Assembly (NCBI RefSeq): GCF_009740285.1
Contig: NZ_CP046566.1
Span: 434,001-498,000 of the forward strand
Origin: Phnomibacter ginsenosidimutans
GTDB taxonomy: Bacteria; Bacteroidota; Bacteroidia; Chitinophagales; Chitinophagaceae
Direction of reading: 5' to 3'
Length of the DNA: 64,000 nt
Of the stretch, positions 8,529 through 18,458 are shown piece after piece; positions within the stretch are counted from its first letter, which is position 1, and each line of letters opens with the position of its first letter. The notes under the pieces were generated by a model. That model was not told where the DNA came from and made no database searches. It was given only the letters and a program-made list of their open reading frames with translations. A program made the position numbers and the translations under genes.

Positions 8529-10127
8529 ATGCAAACAGACTATCTGGTAATTGGCTCAGGTATTGCCGGCCTTACTTACGCCGTAAAAATGGCCAATGCC
8601 AAACCCAATGCCACTGTAACCGTACTTACAAAAACCTTCAGCGATGAAACCAACACCAAATATGCACAAGGTGGCATAGCGGGTGTGTGGGATGAAATGA
8701 AGGATAGCTTCGACAAACACATTGAAGACACGCTGATTGCCGGTGATGGATTGTGCAATACCGATACCGTAAAAATAGTTGTAACCGAAGGGCCAGAACG
8801 CATTCGGGAAATTATTGACTGGGGGGCACAGTTTGATGTAGATGCTGATGGTGAGTATGCATTAGGCAGAGAAGGCGGCCATAGCGAACACCGCATTTTG
8901 CATCATAAAGATGTAACCGGAAAAGAAATGGAACGGGCCCTCTTGCAAAAGGCTGCCAGCTTACCCAACATTCGTATCCTCAATCATTACTTTGTTCTTG
9001 ATCCAATTACACAACACCATTTTGGTTACCTCGTTACCAAAAGTACGCCAGACATTACCTGCTATGGTGTGTATGTACTGAACCTCGAAACACACGCAAT
9101 TGAAACCATTCAAAGCAATATAACGCTGCTGGCTACGGGCGGAAATGGTGCGGTGTACCGCAGCACTACCAACCCTGCCATTGCTACCGGCGATGGCGTG
9201 GCCATGGTGTACCGTGCCAAGGGCCGTATCGAAAACATGGAGTTCATACAGTTCCACCCCACAGCCTTGTACGAAGCCGGATTGCGTGGGCAGTCATTTC
9301 TTATTACTGAAGCGGTTCGTGGCGATGGGGGCATTTTGCGCAATCACAAAGGTGAAGCTTTTATGGAGCGGTATGACGAAAGAAAAGATTTGGCCCCACG
9401 TGACATTGTAGCCCGGGCCATTGATAGTGAAATGAAAATAAGCGGTACCGAACATGTGTATCTCGATTGCCGGCATATTCCATTGGAAGATTTTGTGCAT
9501 CATTTCCCCAACATTTATGAAAAATGCAAAAGCATTGGCATTGATGTAACGCAGCAGATGATTCCTGTGGCACCGGCTGCACATTATAGTTGTGGCGGTA
9601 TTAAAACAGATGAACACGGCCGCACCAGCATCCGCAATTTGTATGCTGCCGGAGAGTGTGCCTCTACCGGCTTGCATGGTGCTAACCGCCTAGCCAGCAA
9701 TTCGCTGCTCGAAGCCATGGTGTATGCACACCGCAGTGCAGTACATGCTATAGAACAAGCGGAGCCCGTAGTGCCGCCTGCCCAAATACCCGACTGGGAT
9801 GCCAGAGGAACCAGCAACCCAAGAGAAATGATTTTGATTACGCAAAGCCTGAAAGAGTTGCAGCTTTTGATGAGTGATTACGTTGGCATTGTACGAAACA
9901 ATGTTCGGTTGCAAAGAGCCATGCGACGGCTTGATTTGTTGCACGAAGAAATTGAAGAGCTTTACCGCACTGCGATTGTTTCGCCACAATTGTGCGAACT
10001 ACGCAATATGATTACTGTAGGTTATCTCATTGTAAAAAGTGCTCAGTTCCGGCACGAAAGCAGAGGGCTCCATTATAATACCGACTACCCTGAAAAATGT
10101 AACCTGGCTCAAAATATTGTGCTCTGA
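8529..10127 (+). CDS. nadB: L-aspartate oxidase
   Basis: A 532-residue flavoenzyme that oxidises L-aspartate to iminoaspartate, the first step of de novo NAD synthesis. The FAD-binding GSGIAG motif is at residues 9-14. Other family landmarks are REGGHSEHRILH, FIQFHPTAL, the SCGGI segment and GLHGANRLASNSLLE, followed by the helical C-terminal domain. Length is normal for NadB. No nadA or nadC is visible nearby. The gene begins 44 bp after the response regulator, and a possible GTG-started acyltransferase gene follows 6 bp after its end. Confidence 0.96.
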   Translation: MQTDYLVIGSGIAGLTYAVKMANAKPNATVTVLTKTFSDETNTKYAQGGIAGVWDEMKDSFDKHIEDTLIAGDGLCNTDTVKIVVTEGPERIREIIDWGAQFDVDADGEYALGREGGHSEHRILHHKDVTGKEMERALLQKAASLPNIRILNHYFVLDPITQHHFGYLVTKSTPDITCYGVYVLNLETHAIETIQSNITLLATGGNGAVYRSTTNPAIATGDGVAMVYRAKGRIENMEFIQFHPTALYEAGLRGQSFLITEAVRGDGGILRNHKGEAFMERYDERKDLAPRDIVARAIDSEMKISGTEHVYLDCRHIPLEDFVHHFPNIYEKCKSIGIDVTQQMIPVAPAAHYSCGGIKTDEHGRTSIRNLYAAGECASTGLHGANRLASNSLLEAMVYAHRSAVHAIEQAEPVVPPAQIPDWDARGTSNPREMILITQSLKELQLLMSDYVGIVRNNVRLQRAMRRLDLLHEEIEELYRTAIVSPQLCELRNMITVGYLIVKSAQFRHESRGLHYNTDYPEKCNLAQNIVL

Positions 10128-10133
10128 TGACTT

Positions 10134-11075
10134 GTGATTGTTAACTGCGTAAAACATCAGATTTTGTATTATTTCTTACTGGCAATTTTTTATAGCTTAT
10201 CTGTTTTGCCCATGTTTATTCTGTATGCATTGGGCGATGCTATCCGTTGGTTGGTGTTTGATGTTATTGGTTACCGCAAGGATGTGGTGTTGCGAAATCT
10301 GGCTAATGCATTTCCTGAAAAATCGGACGCTGAAAGAAAAACCATTGCCAAACAATTCTTTACTGGTTTTATTGATACCTGGATGGAAACCATCAAGTTT
10401 TTATCCATTAGCCAAAAGGGCTTTGAACGAATGATACAGTACGATTACAGCGTGTTGCACAAGCATGCAGCGGCGGGCAATAGTGTGCAATTAATGGCAG
10501 GTCATTTTATGAATTGGGAGCTCACCAACCTTACGTTACCGGTGCACCAGCCATTAGTTTGGGTGGGTATTTACATGCGGTTGAGCAGCAAAGCCATGGA
10601 GCGGTTGTTTAGAAAAATAAAGGGAAGATTTGGCGCCGTGTTAGTGCCTGCCGATGAAGTAAAAACTGACATCGAAAAATATTTAACCAAGCCCTACCTG
10701 CTGGGGCTCGGGGCCGATCAGAGCCCCTCCAAGCCGGCGCAATCTTTCTGGATGTATTTTTTGCAGCAGCCCACTGCTTTTGCACCCGGCCCTGGTAGAA
10801 ACGCCTGCAAGCGACAGTTACCGGTTGTTTTTTTATGGATAGAAAGAAAACAGCGTGGCCGTTATGTTTTTCATGTGGAAGAAATGTTTGAGTCTGCTGC
10901 CGGGCTTACACCAGAAACACTAACGGTGGCGTATGTAAAACGCTTGGAGCAGGTAATCTGCATGCAGCCTGCTAATTATTTGTGGTCGCACAAGCGATGG
11001 AAGCATGCATGGAAACCTGAGTATGCACCTTTATGGATAGACAAAGAGCCATATCCGCCGGCAGATGCCTGTTAA
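10134..11075 (+). CDS. LpxL/HtrB-family lipid A acyltransferase
   Basis: A 313-residue membrane-anchored acyltransferase of the LpxL/HtrB superfamily, expected to add a secondary acyl chain to lipid A or an ornithine-type lipid. The catalytic HX4E motif is visible as His124-Glu129 (GHFMNWE), and ADQSP and LWSHKRWKHAW are further family blocks. The best start is a GTG at 10134, 6 bp after nadB; no ATG lies before the first membrane segment. The next gene is a clear paralogue, so this is a tandem duplication. Which acyl chain each adds cannot be told. Confidence 0.9.
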   Translation: MIVNCVKHQILYYFLLAIFYSLSVLPMFILYALGDAIRWLVFDVIGYRKDVVLRNLANAFPEKSDAERKTIAKQFFTGFIDTWMETIKFLSISQKGFERMIQYDYSVLHKHAAAGNSVQLMAGHFMNWELTNLTLPVHQPLVWVGIYMRLSSKAMERLFRKIKGRFGAVLVPADEVKTDIEKYLTKPYLLGLGADQSPSKPAQSFWMYFLQQPTAFAPGPGRNACKRQLPVVFLWIERKQRGRYVFHVEEMFESAAGLTPETLTVAYVKRLEQVICMQPANYLWSHKRWKHAWKPEYAPLWIDKEPYPPADAC

Positions 11076-11168
11076 AATTTGGGCTGAATAAGCTTTCTTC
11101 CGAAAGCCATTGCTGACAATGCCGTTTGATGTGCTCATCTTTGCGGGCTTTCATCCACTTATTTCAAC

Positions 11169-12086
11169 ATGGATCGTTTGGTATATGGTTTAATGTATGC
11201 TGTATCGTTGCTGCCATTGCGGGTGCTGTATGGTATTAGCAGCTTGGCGGCATTTGTATTGCACCGTATTGTCAGGTATCGAAAAGATACGGTGATGGAA
11301 AACGTAGCACAGGCATTTCCGCATCAATCATTGGCCTACAGAAAAAAAGTGGCAGCTGGTTTTTACCGACACTTTACCGACAACTGGGTTGAAACAATCA
11401 AGCTGCTCAGTATGCCGGAAGCAGCTTTAAAAAAACGCATCACCGGAAATTTTGAAGTGTTTGATGAGTTGCATAAAAATGGCAAAACGGCCAGCATTCT
11501 TGCAGCGCATTTTTTTAATTGGGAATGGTTGAGTGCTGCACTTAGTCTCAGGCAGTCACTACCTTGTATTGGTGTTTACATGCCCATATCCAGCCAGCCT
11601 GTAGACTCTTTGTTTAAGCGTATTCGCGGCAGGTTTGGAGCTCACCTTATGCCTGCACCTGCACTTGCCAAAGCCATCATTGGCTGGCGCAACAAGCAGT
11701 ACCTCATTGGCCTTGTGGCGGATCAGAGTCCTTCCAATCCGGCCAATGCTTATTGGCTCAATTTTTTGGGGCGGCCTACCGCTTTTGTAACCGGGCCCGA
11801 ACGCAACGCACAGGTGTTTAATCAGGTGCCAGTGTACACAAGGGTTACATGCCCTAAGCGGGGCTATTATCATTTTGAGTTTACAGTGCTATCGCTTACA
11901 AACGAAGAAATGCAAACGAAAGGTGAGCTTACCAAAAGATTGGTTAGGCATATTGAAGCAGATATTCAAACGCATCCGGAAACCTATCTGTGGAGCCATC
12001 GTCGCTGGAAGCATGCATGGGATGCATCATACCAACGACTTTGGATTGATGATGCGGCACCGGCAGCTGTTTCAACTCAGGATTGA
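11169..12086 (+). CDS. LpxL/HtrB-family acyltransferase, tandem paralogue
   Basis: A 305-residue paralogue of the preceding gene, sharing block order throughout: an N-terminal membrane segment, YRKDTVMENVAQAFP, the catalytic HX4E (His114-Glu119 in AHFFNWE), ADQSPSNPA, GPERNA and LWSHRRWKHAWD. Expected role is acyl transfer to a lipid A precursor at the inner membrane. The 93-bp gap between the two paralogues holds a short perfect hairpin (11092-11107). The 3' end overlaps by 10 bp the convergent metallophosphoesterase gene. Confidence 0.92.
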   Translation: MDRLVYGLMYAVSLLPLRVLYGISSLAAFVLHRIVRYRKDTVMENVAQAFPHQSLAYRKKVAAGFYRHFTDNWVETIKLLSMPEAALKKRITGNFEVFDELHKNGKTASILAAHFFNWEWLSAALSLRQSLPCIGVYMPISSQPVDSLFKRIRGRFGAHLMPAPALAKAIIGWRNKQYLIGLVADQSPSNPANAYWLNFLGRPTAFVTGPERNAQVFNQVPVYTRVTCPKRGYYHFEFTVLSLTNEEMQTKGELTKRLVRHIEADIQTHPETYLWSHRRWKHAWDASYQRLWIDDAAPAAVSTQD

Positions 12087-13204
12087 TGATTGGCAGAAAG
12101 TGACTGCGCCAACTCTTGCAACGACATTTTTTCTAACACGGTACGAATTGCCTGTTGGTGTTGCATTTCCCATTTTATCAGCCGTATTTCTCCTTCGTGT
12201 ATTTCTATTCCGGTTATGTTGCCATCGCTAAAACAGCAGCAACCAGTATTGAAATAACCGGGTATCAGGTTGGCAAAATCTAATTGTACATAATCGTACT
12301 CCTGCCTGCGGCGTGGAATTTCTTTGTCGAGTTGGCGCAGCTTTTCATTGTCGCCATTGGCAGCGGCCAGTTGGCGCTGTAGCAGCAAGCGTTCCAAATG
12401 CGTAAGGGAGGCAAATACCGGCTGATGGGTGTGGCCCGTAATCAGCGCCAGCCCCGGCTGTCGGCTGCTCCATTGGTACATCATATTGTTGTGCAGACTT
12501 TTCAGCATTTTGCTGGCAGCAGGTGTGTTGGTATTGATGCGGAGAAAGGCTTGCAGTGGCCCCCATATATAGGTTACAAAAGCGGCACTCAACCAGTTGC
12601 CATCGCTGCTGGCATCGCCCTGGTGGCCATGGGTACACAGTATGTGCATGGCAGGTGCTCCGGGCTGTTGGTATTGCAGGAGCAGTCCTGGTAGTATGGG
12701 TACTGCTTTGCCATACATCTGTTTGAGGTATTGCGCCGCCAGTGGATCGAAATGCCAGAACACATCATGATTGCCATACACTTTTACAAAAGCCTGCCGG
12801 TTGATAAATGGCTTTTCTGCGGCAAACGTTTCCTTGTTGTATTTGAGAATGGAGAAAATATTGTTTTCCCAAAGCTCTTCACTATCGCCCAAATTCACGT
12901 ACGTATATTGCTGCTGCTCATAAAAGTGAAGCGCAGCCAGATAGGCCGGTTCGTTGCTGGCAAAATCGTCAGCACCATTGCGTTTGCCTTTGTGATGGTC
13001 TGAAAATAAAATGATGCGACTGACATCGTTAATCTGCAGTATTTTTTTGGTATCAGCAAGCTGTGCTTGTTGTAATGCTGACAACGAGCTAAATACCGCT
13101 TCTTGCTTGGGCGACGACGAAAAACGATTGGCCAGCCAGGTCACCGGCTTGGTCAGCAATTGCTGTAAAAATGATCGAAGTCCGCGGAATAGCGAGATTG
13201 TCAT
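12077..13204 (-). CDS. metallophosphoesterase
   Basis: A 375-residue calcineurin-like phosphoesterase. All five metal-binding motifs can be seen in order: DHH at 69-71 (FSDHHKG), GD at 106-107 (LGDSEELWE), GNHD at 144-147, a THGHQGD block and the GHTHQP block. The first ~55 residues are amphipathic and may be a membrane-association or linker segment. The fold resembles UDP-2,3-diacylglucosamine hydrolase, and the convergent neighbours are lipid A acyltransferases, so a lipid A role is possible but not shown. There is no signal peptide. Confidence 0.9.
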   Translation of the reverse strand: MTISLFRGLRSFLQQLLTKPVTWLANRFSSSPKQEAVFSSLSALQQAQLADTKKILQINDVSRIILFSDHHKGKRNGADDFASNEPAYLAALHFYEQQQYTYVNLGDSEELWENNIFSILKYNKETFAAEKPFINRQAFVKVYGNHDVFWHFDPLAAQYLKQMYGKAVPILPGLLLQYQQPGAPAMHILCTHGHQGDASSDGNWLSAAFVTYIWGPLQAFLRINTNTPAASKMLKSLHNNMMYQWSSRQPGLALITGHTHQPVFASLTHLERLLLQRQLAAANGDNEKLRQLDKEIPRRRQEYDYVQLDFANLIPGYFNTGCCCFSDGNITGIEIHEGEIRLIKWEMQHQQAIRTVLEKMSLQELAQSLSANHQS

Positions 13205-13262
13205 GATGCCGTTTCGTTGTGTGGGTATAGAAAATTACAAATCATTTGCATTGCTTGCGCAT

Positions 13263-13295
13263 AAAAAAAGGAATACCATCTGGCATTCCTTTTTT
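13263..13295 (-). terminator. bidirectional intrinsic terminator
   Basis: An 8-bp stem with one mismatch (13270-13277 with 13282-13289) is flanked by seven A on the left and six T on the right, so it could work in both directions. It sits just past the stop of the META-domain gene on the minus strand and upstream of the phosphoesterase gene. Confidence 0.65.
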
Positions 13296-13313
13296 AGTAT
13301 TGGTAAAATATGG

Positions 13314-14360
13314 TCAGTCTGCTTTCAAACGGACAATGATTTGTGCGCCACGTTTCAATTGCAATTCACCCGCAGTAAATTCAAACGCATCAGATTGCTC
13401 CAGCAATTTGAACAGCCGCTGCTCTTCTACCAATTTATTGGGGCAAGCCATCATAGTGCTACCCAATTTTGAAAAACGAACGGTACCGGCATTGGCTGTA
13501 GTAAACTGAATCGTCGCGTCGCCAAAAAAATTATTACAGCCACCATTGCCGCTGATGCGGCCTGCTACTTTGTCAAATTTTACAAAGGCACCACTGCCCA
13601 GCAACATACTGATACCTTTGTTGTCCTCAATTTCTTTTACAGTATAGCGGCTGTCGGTCAGCATCGCTTCATAGTTGATGTTGGCGGGTGTTGTAGGAAT
13701 GGCTTCCATTGCAGGCTTTGTTAGTATGACAAATACCTGCCCTGCTTTATCCATCATATACAGATTGCTTCCCTTTACTTCCCATTGTGTGGCCTTTGTG
13801 AAAGCTTGCATCAATGCGGTTTCGTGATCCATATTGTTGCAGGCCATTTTGGTACTCATCAGTGGTCCGGTTTTTACTGTACCGTCTTTGGCTATCTGTA
13901 TTTTACCCCATATACTGTTACATACCTTTGCTTGAATTGTACTGTCGCCAATTTTTACAGTAAAGTCTAACTCCTGCACAGATAGCAATACATTATTCAC
14001 CAGCAGTTCTTTTATTATCCATTCGCCTTTCATGCCTTGTACGTTGGGTGCCACCGGTGTTTTACTCAGCACCTTTACCAGTTTGCGTTCTATGCTGCTG
14101 CCATCGGCCGGTGGATTAGCTATTTTCTTTTCAGTGATTTGCAAAGTGTAGTTGTACCCGGCTTCATGTGTAAAGCCTTTGATGCCGCCGTACATCCGTT
14201 GCCATTTACCCTTGTTGCTGTATCGGTACTGCAGGCACTGCATGGGTGCTACGCCAGTACAGCTGACTGTGTTGGGATGTATGTAAATTGTTTTTACCTG
14301 TGCCACTACAGGCAGTGAAAAAACAATTGCCAACGTAGCGAATAACCATTTTAAAGTCAT
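13314..14360 (-). CDS. secreted META-domain protein (DUF4377 plus META repeats)
   Basis: A 348-residue exported protein with a signal peptide ending near VVAQ (residue 21). A DUF4377-like segment follows (CTGVAPMQCLQY). Then come two META/HslJ-like domains, the second with GNGGCNNFFG and the STMMACPN motif, the first with a degenerate version (STKMACNN). META domains occur in heat-shock HslJ and in envelope lipoproteins of unknown mechanism. It stands alone, with a terminator just past its end. Function beyond envelope localisation is not known. Confidence 0.85.
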   Translation of the reverse strand: MTLKWLFATLAIVFSLPVVAQVKTIYIHPNTVSCTGVAPMQCLQYRYSNKGKWQRMYGGIKGFTHEAGYNYTLQITEKKIANPPADGSSIERKLVKVLSKTPVAPNVQGMKGEWIIKELLVNNVLLSVQELDFTVKIGDSTIQAKVCNSIWGKIQIAKDGTVKTGPLMSTKMACNNMDHETALMQAFTKATQWEVKGSNLYMMDKAGQVFVILTKPAMEAIPTTPANINYEAMLTDSRYTVKEIEDNKGISMLLGSGAFVKFDKVAGRISGNGGCNNFFGDATIQFTTANAGTVRFSKLGSTMMACPNKLVEEQRLFKLLEQSDAFEFTAGELQLKRGAQIIVRLKAD

Positions 14361-14480
14361 ATCCAGTGTTTTTTGCGTGATACAAATTGTTTGATTCTTT
14401 TAGAAGAACACAAGCATTAGATGTAATAAGACAGGCATTTGTACACTACAAAATGTTAATGCCTGCCTTGTGAAAACCTG

Positions 14481-15711
14481 TTAAAAAAAACTGTAGCTGT
14501 AACCTGTCAATGTTTTGGCGGCTTTTGCAATACGCAGCCTACACTTTGATGTAAATCTTTTTCTGTCGAGCAGATAAGCAATGAACCAATACATGCTTAC
14601 AATGAGCACGGCATATAAGAGGGAGCCATTTCTCGGGTCGGCGCTGATGGGATCACATACGTTTTTGTAAAACCAGTTGAAGGCAGAGGTGTACACCACT
14701 TTGCCATCGTCAGCCACATGGTCTGTCCAGCGAAACATGGCTACTACCCGTGGCAAAAATCCACTGAGCACGAAAATGAACAATGGATTTTTGCCAAACA
14801 CATCAAAGAACTTACTCCATGCACCGCTGGCCTGCCTGAATTCGATCAGGTAAATGAACACGCCAATGGTCATAGTGGCGAGGCCGGTGGTGTACAGCAC
14901 ATAGCTGGAGGTCCATATTTTTTTATTGATGGGAAAAAGTTCGCCCCACATCAGTCCACCCAATGCCATTACAATACCGGCCAGCAGCAGGTTGCTCAGC
15001 ATTTCATAGTTCTTTCCTTTTTGCTGAATGTATTGGCCAACAAAATAGCCAAACACAACCTGCACCACGGCAGGTAAAGTGCTGCCCAATCCTTCGGGGT
15101 CGAAGGGTACGCCTTCGCCTTTGTACACATGGGCTACACCCATCAAATCTATATCGAGTTGAGTGCCAAAAAAGCCTTGCAAGCTGTATGGATCGCCACT
15201 GGCACCAAATGCTACGGTGATAATCCAATACAAAAGCAGCAGGGTACAACTCAGAAAAAAAGTGAGTTTGGTTTTGGTAAAAAAGACAAGAATGCTGGCA
15301 AACAAATAGGCCAATGCAATGCGCTGCAAGACGCCCAGTATTCTAATGCCCGACTCAGGATTGCTTGGGTCTACCCAATGTTTGAAAACCAAATGATCAT
15401 CGCTCCATTTAATGAAAGGGCTCCAGTTGAGGAACAAGCCAATGATGAAGATGAGCACAAAGCGTTTGAGCACTTTCTTCCAAAATTCTGAAGGACCTGC
15501 CTGTTGTAAGCGGGGCATTACAAAAAGCCATGGCATTGCCTACGGCAAACAGGAAAAAAGGAAATACCAAATCGGTAGGGGTGCAGCCATGCCAGGGTGC
15601 ATGTTTTAGCGGGCCATAAATGTGTCCCCAACTGCCGGGGTTATTCACCAAAATCATGAGGGCAACCGTAGCTCCTCTGAATACATCCAGCGAGTAGTAA
15701 CGTTCTTTCAC
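14481..15711 (-). CDS. HGSNAT-like membrane acyltransferase (DUF5009), frameshifted
   Basis: A multi-pass protein related to heparan-alpha-glucosaminide N-acetyltransferase. The N-terminal part reads [16 protein letters not shown] and [17 protein letters not shown]. The continuation ([14 protein letters not shown] onward) lies one frame away. Removing one base from an A5 run at 15522-15526 (plus strand) joins them smoothly into ~409 residues, the usual family length. I take the GTG at 15711 (MKERYYS) as start; a TTG at 15747 is the other option. Family members acetylate sugar amines or move acyl groups across membranes. It is divergent from the polysaccharide locus, so sugar acetylation is plausible. 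Confidence 0.85.
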
Positions 15712-15865
15712 AGCAGGCAATTTGATAAGATGGACTAATGTAAGCAATGATAGAAGATAATGACCTGCCTACGCTCATGTAAATTAGCGGCAACGGTAAG
15801 TAATTTAGTGTCGGTAAATAGCCGGTGGCGGCGCTGTTCATTTCTGCACTACCTGCGTTTAATTG

Positions 15866-15873
15866 TATGTTTG
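15866..15873 (+). promoter_or_regulatory. candidate -7 element of the rfbB promoter
   Basis: TATGTTTG matches the Bacteroidetes -7 consensus TAnnTTTG exactly and lies 16 bp before the rfbB start codon. No clean TTTG is found at the matching -33 distance, so support is partial. The site is in the divergent region shared with the acyltransferase gene. Confidence 0.4.
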
Positions 15874-15889
15874 CAAACCTTTCTAATTT

Positions 15890-16951
15890 ATGCAATACCA
15901 AAAAAGCATCATCATCACCGGCGGAGCTGGTTTTATAGGCAGCCATGTAGTTCGGCTGTTTGTCAATAAATATCCTCATTACCGTATCATTAATTTGGAT
16001 GCACTCACTTATGCAGGCAATCTCGAAAACCTAAAAGACATTGAGCAGGCCGCCAATTATGTGTTTGCGCAAATCAATATTCTGGATGCAGCGGCTTTGC
16101 AGCAATGCTTTACAGAATACGGCGTAACCGATGTGATTCACCTGGCTGCCGAAAGCCATGTAGACCGCAGCATACTTAGTCCGTTAGATTTTGTGTACAC
16201 CAATGTAATTGGCACAGTAAACCTGTTGGAGGCTGCCAAAAAACAATGGGCCAATGCTTTTGAAGGAAAGCGTTTTTACCATGTAAGTACCGACGAAGTA
16301 TATGGCGCTTTGGGTGACACAGGCTTTTTTACCGAAGACACCCGCTACGATCCGCATTCGCCATACAGTGCCAGCAAGGCCAGCAGCGATCATTTTGTGC
16401 GGGCCTACGGCGATACGTTCGGCTTGCCCACGGTGATTTCTAACTGCAGCAACAACTACGGGCCCAATCATTTTCCCGAAAAACTGATTCCGCTATTCAT
16501 CAACAACATCATTCACAACAAACCGCTGCCAGTATATGGCGATGGCGGCTACACCCGTGACTGGTTGTTTGTAAAAGATCATGCCACTGCCATTGATTTG
16601 GTGTTTCACCAAGGCAGGCAGCACGATACCTATAATATTGGTGGCTTCAACGAGTGGAAGAACATAGACCTGGTGAAACTGCTGTGCCAGCAAATGGACC
16701 AGCGCTTGGGCCGTACACCCGGCACCAGCGAGCAGCTGATTACCTATGTAAAAGACCGGCCCGGCCACGACCGCCGCTATGCCATTGATGCCAGCAAAAT
16801 CAACAAAGAATTGGGTTGGTATCCCAGCGTTACATTTGAAGAGGGCCTCAGCCAAACCATTGACTGGTACCTCAGCAACAGCGAGTGGCTCAATAATGTA
16901 ACCAGCGGTGAGTACATGAAATACTACGACACACAGTACAAAAACAGATAA
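15890..16951 (+). CDS. rfbB: dTDP-glucose 4,6-dehydratase
   Basis: A 353-residue short-chain dehydrogenase-type enzyme converting dTDP-glucose to dTDP-4-keto-6-deoxyglucose. The NAD-binding GGAGFIG is at 11-17. The catalytic Thr-Asp-Glu triad is at 134-136 (HVSTDEVYG), and the YxxxK pair is Tyr159/Lys163 (SPYSASKAS). It opens a run rfbB-rfbC-rfbA with gaps of about 20 bp. Its product is the substrate both for RfbC and for the FdtA/FdtB pair found further along this locus. Confidence 0.97.
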   Translation: MQYQKSIIITGGAGFIGSHVVRLFVNKYPHYRIINLDALTYAGNLENLKDIEQAANYVFAQINILDAAALQQCFTEYGVTDVIHLAAESHVDRSILSPLDFVYTNVIGTVNLLEAAKKQWANAFEGKRFYHVSTDEVYGALGDTGFFTEDTRYDPHSPYSASKASSDHFVRAYGDTFGLPTVISNCSNNYGPNHFPEKLIPLFINNIIHNKPLPVYGDGGYTRDWLFVKDHATAIDLVFHQGRQHDTYNIGGFNEWKNIDLVKLLCQQMDQRLGRTPGTSEQLITYVKDRPGHDRRYAIDASKINKELGWYPSVTFEEGLSQTIDWYLSNSEWLNNVTSGEYMKYYDTQYKNR

Positions 16952-16969
16952 CGCAGATTTGAACAACGC

Positions 16970-17521
16970 ATGGAACTGATTGAAACTCCGCTGAAAGATT
17001 GCTGGCTCATCAAAAACACCATTATTGGTGATGAAAGAGGGTACTTTCTAGAATCGTTTAACCACCGGAAATTTTCGAACCTCACAGGTTGGGAAGGGCA
17101 ATTTGTACAAGACAATCAGTCGGCTTCGGGCTACGGTGTGGTGCGGGGCTTACATTTTCAGCGGGGCGAATTTGCACAGGCAAAACTGGTAAGGGTACTG
17201 CTGGGTAAAGTGCTCGATGTAGCGGTAGACCTACGATCCGACAGCCCATCTTACGGCATGTCTTTTTCGGTAGAGCTCGATGAAAGCAACGAGTATCAGC
17301 TGTTTGTACCCCGTGGTTTTGCCCACGGCTTTTCTGTACTTACAGAAAAAGCAGTTTTCTTTTACAAATGCGATAATTATTACAACAAGGCCTCGGAGTC
17401 GGGCATTCATCCATTCGACCCCACACTGAATATTCAATGGAAGATTGACCCTGCTACCGCCATCCTTTCAGCAAAAGACAAGGAGGCGCAAAGCTGGCAG
17501 CAATACCTGGCCGAATTATAA
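16970..17521 (+). CDS. rfbC: dTDP-4-dehydrorhamnose 3,5-epimerase
   Basis: A 183-residue cupin-fold epimerase. Landmarks are ERGYFLESF, the catalytic His62 in RGLHFQ, and VPRGFAHGF. It lies 18 bp after rfbB and 20 bp before rfbA. In the usual rhamnose pathway it is followed by the reductase RfbD, which I do not find anywhere in the window. Either rfbD is elsewhere or RfbC feeds a different sugar. Confidence 0.96.
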   Translation: MELIETPLKDCWLIKNTIIGDERGYFLESFNHRKFSNLTGWEGQFVQDNQSASGYGVVRGLHFQRGEFAQAKLVRVLLGKVLDVAVDLRSDSPSYGMSFSVELDESNEYQLFVPRGFAHGFSVLTEKAVFFYKCDNYYNKASESGIHPFDPTLNIQWKIDPATAILSAKDKEAQSWQQYLAEL

Positions 17522-17541
17522 ACACCACAAAAAGCAAGGTT

Positions 17542-18399
17542 ATGAAAGGGATTATATTGGCCGGCGGTTCCGGCACCAGGCTTCACCCCATTACCCGGGG
17601 CATCAGCAAGCAGCTTATGCCAGTGTACGACAAGCCGATGATTTACTATCCGCTCAGCATTCTCATGTTAGCCGGCATTCATGAAATCTTAATCATTACC
17701 ACTCCTGAAGATCAGGCGCAGTTTCAGCGGCTGCTCGGCGATGGTAGTCAGGTAGGCTGCCGCTTTGAGTATGCCGCACAGGAATTGCCCAACGGACTGG
17801 CACAGGCTTTTGTGATTGGCAAAGAGTTTATTGGCAGCGATAAAGTGTGCCTCATTTTGGGCGATAACATTTTTTATGGCAGTAAGCTCAGTACACTGGT
17901 CAGTTCATTTACCGATGTAAAAGGCGCCGCTGTATTTGCCTACGAAGTAAGCGACCCCGAACGCTATGGCGTGGTAGAGTTTGATGCAGATTTCAACGCC
18001 ATCAGCATTGAAGAAAAACCGCAGCAACCCAAAAGCAATTATGCAGTTCCCGGTTTGTATTTCTACGATAATGATGTGGTGAACATAGCCGCCAACATCA
18101 AGCCCTCACCCCGTGGCGAATACGAAATAACCGACGTAAACAACGAGTACCTCCGCCGCGGCACCCTCAAGGTGGGTGTAATGGACCGTGGTACCGCCTG
18201 GTTGGATACGGGTACTTTCGATAGCCTGCACGATGCCACCGAGTTTGTACGAGTGATAGAAAAACGTCAGGGACTCAAAATTGGCTGTATCGAAGAAATA
18301 GCCTGGCGCAAAGGGTTCATCAACAGGGCGCAGCTGGATGAGCTGGGCAACCAGCTGGCCAAGAGCGGGTACGGCCAGTATTTGCTGCGGCTGAAATAG
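17542..18399 (+). CDS. rfbA: glucose-1-phosphate thymidylyltransferase
   Basis: A 285-residue nucleotidyltransferase that makes dTDP-glucose from dTTP and glucose-1-phosphate. The nucleotide-binding motif GGSGTRLHP is at residues 8-16, followed by [12 protein letters not shown]. Other family blocks are [20 protein letters not shown] and the [10 protein letters not shown] segment. Length is standard for the short-form RmlA. It is the last of the three-gene dTDP-sugar run and supplies the substrate of rfbB. Confidence 0.97.
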   Translation: MKGIILAGGSGTRLHPITRGISKQLMPVYDKPMIYYPLSILMLAGIHEILIITTPEDQAQFQRLLGDGSQVGCRFEYAAQELPNGLAQAFVIGKEFIGSDKVCLILGDNIFYGSKLSTLVSSFTDVKGAAVFAYEVSDPERYGVVEFDADFNAISIEEKPQQPKSNYAVPGLYFYDNDVVNIAANIKPSPRGEYEITDVNNEYLRRGTLKVGVMDRGTAWLDTGTFDSLHDATEFVRVIEKRQGLKIGCIEEIAWRKGFINRAQLDELGNQLAKSGYGQYLLRLK

Positions 18400-18458
18400 C
18401 CTGCATGCTGCAACTGCATAAAGCCCCTACCTTTGGCACTTCTGTTCGAGACACCCCT

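Noticed and set aside
14432-14465. An 8-bp inverted repeat with an 18-base loop downstream of the acyltransferase
   Set aside because: It could be a weak terminator on the minus strand, but the loop is long and the T run is broken.
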